In this document: positions 25,066-34,568 of the stretch, in pieces
How the letters are laid out: each line of letters starts with the position of its first letter
How positions within the stretch are numbered: the first letter of the stretch is position 1
Assembly (NCBI RefSeq): GCF_011170125.1
Contig: NZ_BLLN01000005.1
Span: 558,001-622,000 of the forward strand
DNA from: Streptomyces diastaticus subsp. diastaticus
GTDB lineage: Bacteria > Actinomycetota > Actinomycetes > Streptomycetales > Streptomycetaceae
Length of the DNA: 64,000 bases
Reading direction: 5' to 3'
Program-made: the position numbers and the translations under genes
Notes under the pieces: model-generated
The model's input: the letters and a program-made list of their open reading frames with translations, nothing else
What the model was told of the DNA's origin: nothing
Databases searched by the model: none

Positions 25066-25536
25066 ATGGATTCACCCGACCCGGACGGGGTTCTCGCCGA
25101 GCAGCTCCTGCGCCTCACCCGCCGGCTGCACCGGCTCCAGCGCCGCCAGCTGGAGCCGCTCGGCATCACCCCGGCCCAGGCCCGCCTGCTGCGCACGGTC
25201 GCCGTCTGCGAGCGGCCGCCGAGAATGGCCGACCTCGCCCAGCGCCTCGAAGTGGTCCCCCGCGCGGTCACCAGCCTGGTGGACGGGCTGGAGGAGGCGG
25301 ACCGGGTCCGCCGGGTGCCCGACCCGGAGAGCCGGCGGGTGGTCCGGATCGAGCTGACCGAGGGCGGCCGCCAGGCCCTGCGCGCCATGCGCAGCGCGCG
25401 CCGGGGCGCGGTGGAGGAGATCCTGACCCCGCTGACCGCCGAGCAGCGGTCGACCCTCGGCGGTCTGCTGGCGACCCTCGTCGACAGCCCTGGCCTGTGC
25501 GGCGAGACCGCTCCCCCGCCGGGGGTGGACCACTGA
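25066..25536 (+). CDS. MarR family transcriptional regulator
   Basis: 156 residues with the MarR winged helix: 'LEPLGITPAQARLLRTVAV', 'MADLAQRLEVVPRAVTSLVDGLEE' as the recognition helix region, and 'RVRRVPDPESRRVVRIELTEGG' as the wing. Divergent orientation and the shared palindrome indicate that it represses itself and the ABC exporter, being released by a transported toxic ligand. No strong Shine-Dalgarno precedes ATG 25066, so translation may be weak or leaderless. Confidence 0.9.
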   Translation: MDSPDPDGVLAEQLLRLTRRLHRLQRRQLEPLGITPAQARLLRTVAVCERPPRMADLAQRLEVVPRAVTSLVDGLEEADRVRRVPDPESRRVVRIELTEGGRQALRAMRSARRGAVEEILTPLTAEQRSTLGGLLATLVDSPGLCGETAPPPGVDH

Positions 25537-25636
25537 GGCACCGTGGCGCCGGCCGCCCGTCGAGCCACCGGCTTCTCCGCCCGGCCCGCCGCGCCCGGCG
25601 CGGACCCTCCGCTCGGGGCCGCCACCGGCCCGCTTC

Positions 25637-26287
25637 TCACCTGCTCCCGGGCGGCGGTCCCGCGATCTGCTCGGAAAGCCGTACCAAGTCGTCCAGCCGC
25701 CTTTGGAGTTCGCGCGGCCCCCGCATACCGGGAAAGCGTACGGTCACGATCCCGTCCCGCAGTTCCCAGCCGTCCAGGTCCAGCTCCAGCGTCCGCGCTC
25801 GGACCTCCTCGGTCACCAGCGCGCGGGCACGGGCCCGGTCCCGGGCGGCGATCCGGTAGCGCCTCTCGAAGGGGTCGCGCCCCCGCGCCGGCCACCTCAG
25901 CACGGGTGCGGGCGCGTCCACCCGCACCCTTGGCAGGTCCTTGACGCGCCTCAGCGGCCGCAGGTGGACGACGACCGAGCGCACGACCTCGGCGCCCAGC
26001 CCCATCCCTTCGTGGCAGACGACCCAGACGTCCACCCCTTGGAGGCGCTGCCGTCCCACCATCCAGGGCGGGTCGCCCGCACGGATACCGCGGCGCACCG
26101 TCGCCGGCTGTTCGGGCATCCTTTCGTCGGTGACGACCCGCCAGCCGTACGCGGCCGCCCCCTCCCGGAGCGACGCGCGCCTCCGTTCCGCGGCCTGCCG
26201 CTCGGGCCGCCCGGCCCGGACCAGGAGGAACACCCCGGCGAGGAAGGCGACGACTACCGAGACGAAGACGATCGTGAGCGTCGACAT
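25637..26287 (-). CDS. Hypothetical protein with an N-terminal membrane anchor
   Basis: 216 residues. Residues 3-24 form one hydrophobic segment (LTIVFVSVVVAFLAGVFLLV), followed by a basic, soluble domain with a 'GVDVWVVCHEGMG' strand and a repeated Arg/Ala helix near the end. I do not recognise the family. ATG 26287 is chosen because it is directly before the membrane segment. It lies downstream of, and on the same strand as, the L,D-transpeptidase gene, but two hairpins separate them, so it is probably expressed separately. Confidence 0.65.
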   Translation of the reverse strand: MSTLTIVFVSVVVAFLAGVFLLVRAGRPERQAAERRRASLREGAAAYGWRVVTDERMPEQPATVRRGIRAGDPPWMVGRQRLQGVDVWVVCHEGMGLGAEVVRSVVVHLRPLRRVKDLPRVRVDAPAPVLRWPARGRDPFERRYRIAARDRARARALVTEEVRARTLELDLDGWELRDGIVTVRFPGMRGPRELQRRLDDLVRLSEQIAGPPPGSR

Positions 26288-26330
26288 CACCCATCCGTAC
26301 CCCATCCGCCGAGGCCGCCGCCAGGGCCCG

Positions 26331-26354
26331 GGGCAGGGCCCATGGGCCCTGCCC
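26331..26354. terminator. 24-base perfect palindrome
   Basis: GGGCAGGGCCCATGGGCCCTGCCC can form a stem of about 10 bp. It sits between the L,D-transpeptidase stop and the start of the next minus-strand gene and probably reinforces termination. Confidence 0.5.
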
Positions 26355-26394
26355 ACCGCGTTCGCCCACGCGTCGGGCGCCACGCGGTGCCGGG

Positions 26395-26422
26395 CCGTCC
26401 CGCGGCCTGCGGCCCGCGACGG
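26395..26422 (-). terminator. Hairpin terminator of the L,D-transpeptidase gene
   Basis: CCGTCCCGCGGCC and GGCCCGCGACGG form a nearly perfect 12-bp stem with a TGC loop, 12 bases after the stop at 26435. Confidence 0.6.
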
Positions 26423-26434
26423 GAACGACGGAGG

Positions 26435-27169
26435 TCAGGCGCGCAGGGACGCCTTGTCGCCCATCACCACCACGGGGTGCTGATCCGGTTCGAGGGTGCG
26501 CAGGAGGTGACGCATCCCCTGCTCGGAGAGGCTGACGCAGCCGGAGGTGCCGCTGCCGTGGTCGAGGTGGAGCCAGATGCTGCCGCCCTTCGACCGGCCC
26601 TCGGGGCGGGCCGGGTCGTTGGGCGGGGTGCCCTTGACGCGGTTGTAGTCGACGGCGATGACGAGGTCGAAGTCGTGCCAGTGCGACTCGGCCCAGGTGC
26701 GCGGCGCGGCGAAGGCGTCACTGCGGGTGTAGGGCAGCCCGCCGGGCCCCGGGTCGGCGAGGACGCCGCCCGCGTCGGTGAGGGTGAAGACGCCGACGGG
26801 GCTGCGCTTGTCGTCCTCGTGGTGGTCCGGCGTCCACCCCTTCTTGCCGTTGTGCGCGGGCCAGTGGGCCCGTTCCTTCCAGCCGTCGCCGTCCTTCGTG
26901 TACAGGACGACGGTGGCGGTGCTGCGGTCGGCGCCGTCGCCGCGGACGGCGACCACCTGCCGGGTGTCCTCGGGGATCTGCTTCTGGAAGCGCTCGGAGA
27001 TGCCCGGCAGTGCGCCCGGGACGGCCGAGGACGCGTGGGCGTCGGGCCGCCGCGCGTCGTCCGCCCGTTCGGCAGTGGTGCCGCCCGAGCCGCACGAGGT
27101 GAGCAGGAGGGCCGCGGCGGCGGCGAGCACGCTGCGGAACACGGTCGGGTGAGTCGCGGTCAGGCGCAT
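26435..27169 (-). CDS. L,D-transpeptidase (YkuD) domain lipoprotein
   Basis: 244 residues. The signal peptide ends in lipobox LTSC near residue 22. The YkuD catalytic motif is seen as His in 'SIWLHLDHGSGTSGCVSLSE', with the nucleophile Cys in SGCVS. The central 'RSPVGVFTLTDAGG' loop is also typical. Such enzymes make 3-3 cross-links or attach proteins to peptidoglycan outside the membrane. ATG 27169 is chosen to give a normal signal peptide; ATG 27178 would add three residues. Confidence 0.85.
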   Translation of the reverse strand: MRLTATHPTVFRSVLAAAAALLLTSCGSGGTTAERADDARRPDAHASSAVPGALPGISERFQKQIPEDTRQVVAVRGDGADRSTATVVLYTKDGDGWKERAHWPAHNGKKGWTPDHHEDDKRSPVGVFTLTDAGGVLADPGPGGLPYTRSDAFAAPRTWAESHWHDFDLVIAVDYNRVKGTPPNDPARPEGRSKGGSIWLHLDHGSGTSGCVSLSEQGMRHLLRTLEPDQHPVVVMGDKASLRA

Positions 27170-27369
27170 GGACCCCATGGTCCCACCGTCGTCCCGGGCG
27201 GGAACGGGCACCGGCGCGAACGCGCCGCCGGGTACGCCGGGCGTGCGGCCGAAAGCCGTGGGAGGCGGCCGTTTAATCGGTTGCCGGTGCGTTCCCGGCA
27301 GGCGAGGCTGTCACGGTTTGCTCCTGCTCCACCGAGTTCCGCTCCCGCTGCACCGAGTTCTGGGACACC

Positions 27370-29202
27370 ATGCAGATTCGCGACCTTCCGTACACCGATC
27401 CGGGCGAGCCCGACACGCGCTCCGGACCCCGATTCCTGATCTGGCTGGGGCGCATGCAGCTCGGCGGCCAGTGCAAGTCGCTCGCCTGGGGGTTGCTGCA
27501 CTTCCTCTCCATCGCCGCCCTGCCCTACGGGGTGGGTATCGCCGTGGAGGCGGTGGTGGCGGGCGAGAGCGGCGGCCTGGCGTTGGCCGGCGGAGTGCTG
27601 GCGGTCTTCGGCATCGGCGTCGCGGCGGGCGACCTGATGCTCCACCGCACCTCCGTCACCAACTGGATCACGGCCGCCGCCCGGGTCCAGCAGTTGCTGG
27701 CGCGCCGCACCGCCGTACTGGGGGCGGCGCTGACCCGGCGGGTCGCCGCCGGCGAGGTGGTCGCGGTCTCCACCGGCGACGTGGAGAAGATCGGCTGGTT
27801 CGTGGAGGCGCTCTCCCGTTTCACCGCGGCCGCCGTGACCGTACTGGCGGTCTGCGCCGCCCTCCTCGTCTACCAGCCGGCGCTCGGCGGGGTCGTCGCG
27901 GTCGGCGTACCCGTGCTGGCCCTCGCGGTGCTGCCGCTGCTGCCGCCCGCCACCCGGCGCGCCGACCACCAGCGGGAGAAGGCCGGGCGCGCCACGGAGC
28001 TGGCCTCCGACACCGTCGCCGGGCTGCGGGTGCTGCGCGGGATCGGCGGCGAGCAGCTCTTCCTCGGCCGCTACCGCGACGCCTCCCAGGAGGTCCGCCG
28101 GGCCGCCGTGCGCAGCGCCCGGATGTGGGCGCTGATCTCGGCGGTGCAGGTGCTGTTGCCGGGACTGCTGCTGGTGAGCGTGGTCTGGTACGGCGTGCAT
28201 CTGGCGCAGCTCGGGCGGATCACGGTGGGCGAGCTGGTCACCGTGTACAGCGCGGTGATGCTGCTCGCCTACCCGCTGCGCCACTTCGAGGAGATCGCCA
28301 TGGCCTACTCCTTCTCGCGTCCCTCGGCGCAGCGCGCGGCTCGGGTGCTGGGGCTGCGCCGGGAGGACGCCGGGGCGGACGCGGTCCCGGCCGGGCCCGG
28401 GGGCGAGGTGCCGCGCGGCGACCTGTACGACCCGGCGACGGGGCTGCTCGCCCCCGAGGGCGTCCTCACGGCGGTGGTCTGCGGGGACCCGGATCTGGCG
28501 GGCCGGCTGGCGGAGCGGCTCGGCGGTCACGCGCCCCGGGACGAGGACGCCGCGCCGGTGCCCTCGGCGCTGCTGGGCGGGGCCGCCCTGGACGAGCTGC
28601 CGCTGGCCGTGGTCCGCGCGGCAGTGCTGGTGCAGGACAAGGACCCGGTGCTGTTGTCTGGCACCCTCGCCGAGCTGCTCGACGTACCGTCCTCGGGCCG
28701 GGTCGCGGGCACCGAGGCGCTGACGGCGGCGTACTGCGGTGACGTGCTGGAGGCGCTGGCCCAGGCGTCGGCGGAGCCGGACGGCGACCCGATGCGGACC
28801 CGGATCACCGAGCGGGGGCGGTCGCTCTCCGGCGGCCAGCGCCAGCGGCTGGCGCTGGCCCGGTCGCTGGTGGCCGACCCGCCGGTGCTGGTGCTGGACG
28901 AGCCGACCTCGGCGGTGGACGCGCACACCGAGTCGAGGATCGCCGCACGGCTGCGGGCCTCACGGGGCGGGCGGACCACGGTGGTGCTGACCTCCTCGCC
29001 ACTGCTGCTGGACGGCGCCGAGCGGGTGGTGCTGATCGACGGGGGCGCCGCGGCGGCCGTCGGCACCCATCAGGAACTGCTGCGGCGCGACCCGCGGTAC
29101 CGCGCGGTGGTGACCCGCGAGACGGAGGCGGAGCAGGACGCCCGCGAGGCGTCGGGCCCCCGGGGCACCGGCGAACGGAACGAGATCGAGGAGAAGGCAT
29201 GA
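27370..29202 (+). CDS. ABC exporter half-transporter A (NBD without Walker A)
   Basis: 610 residues: an exporter membrane domain (about 20-320) and a C-terminal ATPase. The ATPase keeps the signature LSGGQRQRLALARSL and Walker B VLVLDEPTSAVD, but has no GxxGxGKS; the expected place reads VVCGDPDLAGRLAERLG. It therefore cannot bind nucleotide with its own P-loop and must pair with the next gene's product, whose P-loop is intact. The two genes overlap by four bases (ATGA), matching an obligate heterodimer. ATG 27370 follows CTGGGACACC. The transported substrate is unknown. Confidence 0.88.
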   Translation: MQIRDLPYTDPGEPDTRSGPRFLIWLGRMQLGGQCKSLAWGLLHFLSIAALPYGVGIAVEAVVAGESGGLALAGGVLAVFGIGVAAGDLMLHRTSVTNWITAAARVQQLLARRTAVLGAALTRRVAAGEVVAVSTGDVEKIGWFVEALSRFTAAAVTVLAVCAALLVYQPALGGVVAVGVPVLALAVLPLLPPATRRADHQREKAGRATELASDTVAGLRVLRGIGGEQLFLGRYRDASQEVRRAAVRSARMWALISAVQVLLPGLLLVSVVWYGVHLAQLGRITVGELVTVYSAVMLLAYPLRHFEEIAMAYSFSRPSAQRAARVLGLRREDAGADAVPAGPGGEVPRGDLYDPATGLLAPEGVLTAVVCGDPDLAGRLAERLGGHAPRDEDAAPVPSALLGGAALDELPLAVVRAAVLVQDKDPVLLSGTLAELLDVPSSGRVAGTEALTAAYCGDVLEALAQASAEPDGDPMRTRITERGRSLSGGQRQRLALARSLVADPPVLVLDEPTSAVDAHTESRIAARLRASRGGRTTVVLTSSPLLLDGAERVVLIDGGAAAAVGTHQELLRRDPRYRAVVTRETEAEQDAREASGPRGTGERNEIEEKA

Positions 29203-30980
29203 TCGGGCTGGCACCCCCCGCCCACGACCCGGCGGCGCCGACCGAGGCGACGAAGCTGCCGGTGGCCGGAGCGGCCACGGTCCGGGCGTACGTCGCCGAC
29301 CTGGCCCGGCGCCACCGCACGGCGTTTTTGATGCTGGTGACGGTCAACGCGGTCGCGGTGATCGCCTCCATGGCCGGGCCGTACCTGCTGGGCGGGCTGG
29401 TCGAGGACGTCTCGGCGGGCGCCGCGGACGTGCCGCTGGTCCGTACGATGCTGCTGTTCACCGCCGCCCTGGTGGTGCAGGCGTTCTTCATCCACCGGGT
29501 GCGGCTGCGGGGCGCGATGCTCGGCGAGGAGGTGCTGGCCGATCTGCGGGAGGACTTCCTGGTGCGTTCGGTCGAGCTGCCGCCGGGCGTGCTGGAGCGG
29601 GCCGGGACCGGTGACCTGCTCTCCCGTATCACCACCGACGTCGACCGGCTCGCCGACGCACTGCGGGAGGCGGTGCCACAACTGGCGATCGGCGCGGTGT
29701 GGATCGTGCTGCTGCTCGGCGGGCTGACGGTGACGGCGCCGACGCTGGCGCCCGTGGTGCTGATCGCCCTGCCGCTGCTGCTGGTGCTGTGCCGCTGGTA
29801 CTTCCGGCGGGCCCCGGCCGCGTACCGGTCGGAGGCGGCCGGGTACGCGGCGGTGGCCTCCGCACTCACCGAGACGGTGGACGCGGGGCGGACCGTGGAG
29901 TCGCTGCGGCTGGGCCCCGAGCGGATCGCCCTGTCCGACCGCCGGATCTCGGAGTGGACGGCGTGGGAGCGCTACACCTTGTGGCTGCGCTCCGTCCTGT
30001 TCCCCGCGGTCTCCGTGACCCATGTCCTGGTCCTCGCCTCGGTGCTGCTCATCGGCGGTGTCTACGTGCTCCAGGGCTGGATCGGCGTCGGCCAGCTCAC
30101 CACGGCGGCGCTCATCTCGCAGATGCTCGTCGAACCGGTCGGCATCGTGCTCCGCTGGTACGACGAGTTGCAGGTGGCGCAGGTGTCGCTGGCCCGGCTG
30201 GTGGGGGTGCGCGAGGTGGAGCCCGAGCCGGGTGACGCCGCGGAGCGGCCCGAGGGCCGCGCGGTGCGCGCCGAGGACGTCCACTTCGGCTACCGGCCGG
30301 GCGTGGACGTGCTGCGGCAGGTGACGCTGGCGGTCGAGCCGGGGACCCGGCTGGCGCTGGTGGGCCCCTCGGGCGCGGGCAAGTCGACGCTGGGCCGGCT
30401 GCTCGCGGGGATCTACGGGCCGGGCAGAGGGCGGCTCACCCTCGGCGGCGCGGAGCTGGCGCGGATGCCCGCCGAGGAGGTCCGCTCGCACGTGGCGCTG
30501 GTCAACCAGGAGCACCACGTCTTCGTCGGCTCGCTGCGGGACAATCTGCGACTCGCCCGGACGGACGCCGGGGACCAGGAGCTGTGGCGGGCGCTGGCGG
30601 CGGTCGACGCGGAGAGCTGGGGCCGGGCGCTGGCCGACGGGCTGGACACCGAGGTGGGCTCGGGCGCGCTGGCGCTGACCCCGGCGCAGGCGCAGCAGGT
30701 GGCGCTCGCCCGGCTGGTGCTGGCCGATCCGCACACGCTGGTGCTGGACGAGGCGACCTCGCTGCTGGACCCGCGTGCGGCGCGGCACCTGGAGCGGTCG
30801 CTGGCCCGGGTGCTGGAGGGCCGGACGGTGGTGGCCATCGCGCACCGGCTGCACACGGCGCACGACGCGGACCTGATCGCCGTGGTGGAGGGCGGCCGGA
30901 TCACGGAGCTGGGCCCGCACGACGAGCTGGTCGCGGCCGGCGGCGCGTACGCGGCGCTCTGGCGCTCCTGGCACGGGTGA
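29199..30980 (+). CDS. ABC exporter half-transporter B (complete P-loop, degenerate signature)
   Basis: 593 residues: a membrane domain at about 30-330 and an ATPase with Walker A GPSGAGKST near residue 390, Q-loop 'LVNQEHHVFVGS', Walker B LVLDEATSLLD and 'AIAHRLHT'. The signature motif is degenerate: LTPAQAQQ replaces LSGGQ. Together with the partner encoded just upstream, only one composite site (this P-loop plus the partner's LSGGQ) is canonical, as in asymmetric heterodimeric exporters. A 34-base perfect hairpin follows the stop. Confidence 0.9.
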   Translation: MIGLAPPAHDPAAPTEATKLPVAGAATVRAYVADLARRHRTAFLMLVTVNAVAVIASMAGPYLLGGLVEDVSAGAADVPLVRTMLLFTAALVVQAFFIHRVRLRGAMLGEEVLADLREDFLVRSVELPPGVLERAGTGDLLSRITTDVDRLADALREAVPQLAIGAVWIVLLLGGLTVTAPTLAPVVLIALPLLLVLCRWYFRRAPAAYRSEAAGYAAVASALTETVDAGRTVESLRLGPERIALSDRRISEWTAWERYTLWLRSVLFPAVSVTHVLVLASVLLIGGVYVLQGWIGVGQLTTAALISQMLVEPVGIVLRWYDELQVAQVSLARLVGVREVEPEPGDAAERPEGRAVRAEDVHFGYRPGVDVLRQVTLAVEPGTRLALVGPSGAGKSTLGRLLAGIYGPGRGRLTLGGAELARMPAEEVRSHVALVNQEHHVFVGSLRDNLRLARTDAGDQELWRALAAVDAESWGRALADGLDTEVGSGALALTPAQAQQVALARLVLADPHTLVLDEATSLLDPRAARHLERSLARVLEGRTVVAIAHRLHTAHDADLIAVVEGGRITELGPHDELVAAGGAYAALWRSWHG

Positions 30981-30986
30981 GACGGC

Positions 30987-31020
30987 GCGGGCCCCCTGCT
31001 CCGCGGAGCAGGGGGCCCGC
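30987..31020. terminator. Bidirectional terminator, 17-bp perfect stem
   Basis: A 34-base perfect palindrome (GCGGGCCCCCTGCTCCG and its reverse complement) lies between the converging ABC and YdjM-like genes, six bases after one stop and three before the other. Confidence 0.85.
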
Positions 31021-31023
31021 GCT

Positions 31024-31815
31024 TCAGACGAGGTTGAGGGCGGAGATCCCGCCTATCCCGCCGAGGAGCATGAAGGCCGGCATCAGGACCTTGATCTCCA
31101 CCCAGCTGCCGGCCTTGAACCGCATCGCCTTGGGCGGGCCGACCGGGTACCAGCGGCGGCGGCCGACGGGGATGGGCCACAGGATCGGGCAGCCGGAGAC
31201 GGTCAGGGCGTCGCCGATGTCGTGCACCAGGGCGCCGAGGATGATCGGCAGGCCCAGCCACAGGTACTCCTGGCCGGGCTCGGTGAAGAGCCATCCCGCG
31301 CCGTTGCCCGGCTCGTCCAGGATGCCTGCCAGGATCCAGGCCCCGGCGGCGCCCAGCAGCCAGACCAGGACGTCGCTGGAGACCCGCGCCTGCCGCCAGA
31401 GCAGGCCCTCGACGGCGAGAACCATGTGGATGAAGAGAAGGGCGAGCACCGCCCACCGGCCGCCGAGCACGGCGGCGGCCGAGGAGCCCGCGCCGATCAG
31501 CACGGCCCAGACCCAGGTGTGGGTCAGCGTGCGGTGGCCGCCGTTGCGCCGGGGGTCGCCCTTGCCCCGGGTGGACTTGTAGACGGCTGCCGAGAGCCGG
31601 TCGATGATCTCGCAGAGGCCGCGGGATATGGGGCCGAAGGCTCGGGAGATGGTCGCCGACTTGTGGTCGAGGTCGGGGGCGAGGGCGGCGCCCGCGCAGA
31701 TGAGCGCTCCGGTGACCAGTACCGGCCACGGCATGGTGTGGCCCATCGCGGTGGCGAGCGCTCCCACGCCCAGCCAGGCCGCTGCTCCCGACAGTGAGTG
31801 CGCCGGTCCCATCAT
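31024..31815 (-). CDS. YdjM-like membrane-bound metal-dependent hydrolase
   Basis: 263 residues with several membrane segments and the DUF457/YdjM signature: 'PAHSLSGAAAWLGVGAL' at the start, 'GAALAPDLDHKSATISR' and 'GGHRTLTHTWVWA' (conserved His/Asp ligands), and 'ALVHDIGDALT' later. E. coli YdjM is LexA-controlled; the enzymatic reaction is not established. ATG 31815 is preferred because GGGGCGGGGAC precedes it; the next codon is also ATG. It converges with the ABC exporter pair across a strong terminator. Confidence 0.85.
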   Translation of the reverse strand: MMGPAHSLSGAAAWLGVGALATAMGHTMPWPVLVTGALICAGAALAPDLDHKSATISRAFGPISRGLCEIIDRLSAAVYKSTRGKGDPRRNGGHRTLTHTWVWAVLIGAGSSAAAVLGGRWAVLALLFIHMVLAVEGLLWRQARVSSDVLVWLLGAAGAWILAGILDEPGNGAGWLFTEPGQEYLWLGLPIILGALVHDIGDALTVSGCPILWPIPVGRRRWYPVGPPKAMRFKAGSWVEIKVLMPAFMLLGGIGGISALNLV

Positions 31816-32011
31816 GGCTGTGTCCCCGCCCCTTGCTTCCGCTGTCCGTGTGCCGTCCCGCGGGCAGCGGGCGCGGTGCTCGCCGCGCCGGTGCCGCCGG
31901 TGGTCCGATCGCTTCCGTTCGCTGCCCAGTTGGCGGTTCACCTTAGCGTCGATGATCTTCGCACGGTCGTCCGATTCCGTGATCGGTACGGAAGGAAGGC
32001 AAGATGGGGGC

Positions 32012-34525
32012 GTGACCCTTATCGATCAGCTGCCGCCGGACGCCGACCCCGATGCCCTCTTCGACGCCTTCTCGTCCTGGGTCGAGGAACGGGGCATCAC
32101 CCTCTATCCGGCCCAGGAGGAGGCGCTGATCGAGGTGGTCTCCGGGGCCAATGTGATCGTGTCCACGCCGACCGGGTCCGGCAAGAGCCTGGTCGCGGCG
32201 GGCGCGCACTTCGCGGCGCTGGCCCAGGACAAGGTGACGTTCTACACCGCGCCGATCAAAGCGCTGGTCTCGGAGAAGTTCTTCGACCTCTGCAAACTCT
32301 TCGGCACCGAGAACGTCGGCATGCTGACCGGCGACGCCTCGGTCAACGCCGACGCGCCGGTGATCTGCTGCACCGCCGAGGTGCTCGCCTCCATCGCGCT
32401 GCGCGACGGCCGCGCGGCCGACGTCGGCCAGGTCGTGATGGACGAGTTCCACTTCTACGCCGAGCAGGACCGGGGCTGGGCCTGGCAGATCCCGCTGCTG
32501 GAGCTGGAACAGGCGCAGTTCGTGCTGATGTCGGCGACCCTCGGCGACGTCGCGATGTTCGAGAAGGACCTGACGCGCCGCACCGGCCGCCCGACCTCGG
32601 TGGTCCGCTCGGCGACCCGCCCGGTGCCGCTGTCGTACGAGTACCGCACGACGGCGCTCACCGAGACGCTGACCGAGCTGCTGGACACCCGGCAGGCGCC
32701 GGTCTACATCGTGCACTTCACGCAGGCCCAGGCGGTGGAGCGGGCACAGGCGCTGATGAGCATCAACATGTGCACGCGGGAGGAGAAGGACCGCATCGCC
32801 GAGCTGATCGGCAACTTCCGCTTCACCACGAAGTTCGGCCGGAACCTCTCGCGGTACGTCCGGCACGGCATCGGGGTGCACCACGCGGGGATGCTGCCGA
32901 AGTACCGGCGGCTGGTGGAGCGGCTGGCGCAGGCCGGTCTGCTGAAGGTGATCTGCGGGACGGACACGCTGGGCGTCGGCGTCAACGTGCCGATCCGCAC
33001 GGTGCTGTTCACCGCCCTCACCAAGTACGACGGCACCCGGGTGCGGGTGCTGCGCAACCGTGAGTTCCACCAGATCGCGGGCCGTGCGGGCCGGGCCGGT
33101 TTCGACACCGCCGGGCTGGTGGTGGCGCAGGCGCCGGAGCACGTGGTGGAGAACGAGAAGGCGCTGGCCAAGGCCGGTGACGACCCGAAGAAGCGGCGCA
33201 AGGTGGTCCGCAAGAAGGCACCCGAGGGGTTCGTCGCCTGGTCGGAGCAGACCTTCGAGAAGCTGATCGCCTCCGAGCCGGAGCCGCTGACCTCGCGCTT
33301 CCGGGTCACCCACACGATGCTGCTGTCGGTCATCGCCCGGCCGGGCAACGCCTTCGAGGCGATGCGCCACCTGCTGGAGGACAACCACGAGCCGCGCAAG
33401 CAGCAGCTGCGCCACATCCGGCGGGCCATCGCCATCTACCGCTCGCTGCTCGACGGCGGCATCGTGGAGAAGCTGGACGAGCCGGACGCCGAGGGCCGCA
33501 TCGTCCGGCTCACCGTCGACCTCCAGCAGGACTTCGCACTCAACCAGCCGCTCTCCACCTTCGCGCTGGCCGCCTTCGACCTGCTCGACCCGGAGTCGCC
33601 GTCGTACGCGCTGGACATGGTCTCGGTGGTCGAGTCGACGCTGGACGACCCGCGCCAGATCCTGCACGCGCAGCAGAACAAGGCGCGCGGCGAGGCGGTC
33701 GCGGCCATGAAGGCCGACGGGGTGGAGTACGAGGAGCGCATGGAGCGGCTCCAGGAGGTCTCCCATCCCAAGCCGCTGGAGGAGCTGCTCTTCCACGCCT
33801 ACGACACCTACCGGCAGAGCCACCCGTGGGTCGGCGATCACCCGCTCTCCCCGAAGTCGGTCATCCGCGACATGTACGAGCGGGCGCTCTCCTTCACGGA
33901 GTACGTCTCCTTCTACGAGCTGGCCCGGACCGAGGGCATCGTGCTGCGCTACCTGGCGAGCGCCTACAAGGCGCTGGAGCACACCGTCCCCGACGACCTG
34001 AAGTCGGAGGACCTGGAGGATCTGACGGCGTGGCTGGGCGAGTTGGTACGCCAGGTCGACTCCAGCCTGCTCGACGAGTGGGAGCAGCTCGCCAACCCGG
34101 CGGAGATGACGGCCGAGGAGGCGCGAGAGAAGGCGGACCAGGTCAAGCCGGTGACGGCCAACGCCCGCGCCTTCCGGGTGCTGGTCCGTAACGCCATGTT
34201 CCGCCGTGTGGAGCTGGCCGCCCTGGACAACCTCGCGGAGCTGGGAGAGCTGGACGGCGACGCGGGGTGGACCGCCGAGCGGTGGGGCGAGGCGATGGAC
34301 GCGTACTGGGACGAGTACGACGACCTCGGTACCGGTCCGAACGCGCGCGGCCCCAAGCTGCTGCTCATCGAGGAGCGGCCCGAGGACGAGCTGTGGCGGG
34401 TCCGCCAGACCTTCGAGGACCCGAACGGCGACCGCGACTGGGGCATCAGCGCGGAGGTCGACCTCGCCGCCTCCGACGCGGAGGGCCGGGCCGTGGTCCG
34501 GGTCACCGACGTCGGCCGGCTGTGA
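32012..34525 (+). CDS. Ski2-like DEAD/DEAH-box helicase with C-terminal DUF3516 region
   Basis: 837 residues. Superfamily 2 motifs in order: 'TPTGSGKSLVA' (I, near residue 50), 'APIKALVSEKF' (Ia), 'MDEFHFY' (II, DEFH), 'LMSATLGD' (III), then 'HHAGMLPKYRRLVERLAQAG' and 'QIAGRAGRAGFD' (VI). The long C-terminal half (about 420-837) is the region conserved in actinobacterial RNA-helicase-like proteins (DUF3516). GTG 32012 is preferred because the upstream open frame is not conserved-looking and the family begins just before the P-loop domain. It is likely an RNA or DNA unwinding enzyme of the cytoplasm. Confidence 0.9.
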   Translation: MTLIDQLPPDADPDALFDAFSSWVEERGITLYPAQEEALIEVVSGANVIVSTPTGSGKSLVAAGAHFAALAQDKVTFYTAPIKALVSEKFFDLCKLFGTENVGMLTGDASVNADAPVICCTAEVLASIALRDGRAADVGQVVMDEFHFYAEQDRGWAWQIPLLELEQAQFVLMSATLGDVAMFEKDLTRRTGRPTSVVRSATRPVPLSYEYRTTALTETLTELLDTRQAPVYIVHFTQAQAVERAQALMSINMCTREEKDRIAELIGNFRFTTKFGRNLSRYVRHGIGVHHAGMLPKYRRLVERLAQAGLLKVICGTDTLGVGVNVPIRTVLFTALTKYDGTRVRVLRNREFHQIAGRAGRAGFDTAGLVVAQAPEHVVENEKALAKAGDDPKKRRKVVRKKAPEGFVAWSEQTFEKLIASEPEPLTSRFRVTHTMLLSVIARPGNAFEAMRHLLEDNHEPRKQQLRHIRRAIAIYRSLLDGGIVEKLDEPDAEGRIVRLTVDLQQDFALNQPLSTFALAAFDLLDPESPSYALDMVSVVESTLDDPRQILHAQQNKARGEAVAAMKADGVEYEERMERLQEVSHPKPLEELLFHAYDTYRQSHPWVGDHPLSPKSVIRDMYERALSFTEYVSFYELARTEGIVLRYLASAYKALEHTVPDDLKSEDLEDLTAWLGELVRQVDSSLLDEWEQLANPAEMTAEEAREKADQVKPVTANARAFRVLVRNAMFRRVELAALDNLAELGELDGDAGWTAERWGEAMDAYWDEYDDLGTGPNARGPKLLLIEERPEDELWRVRQTFEDPNGDRDWGISAEVDLAASDAEGRAVVRVTDVGRL

Positions 34526-34568
34526 CGCCGCACGGGCCACCGGGCCGAGGACACGGGAGGGACGGGAC

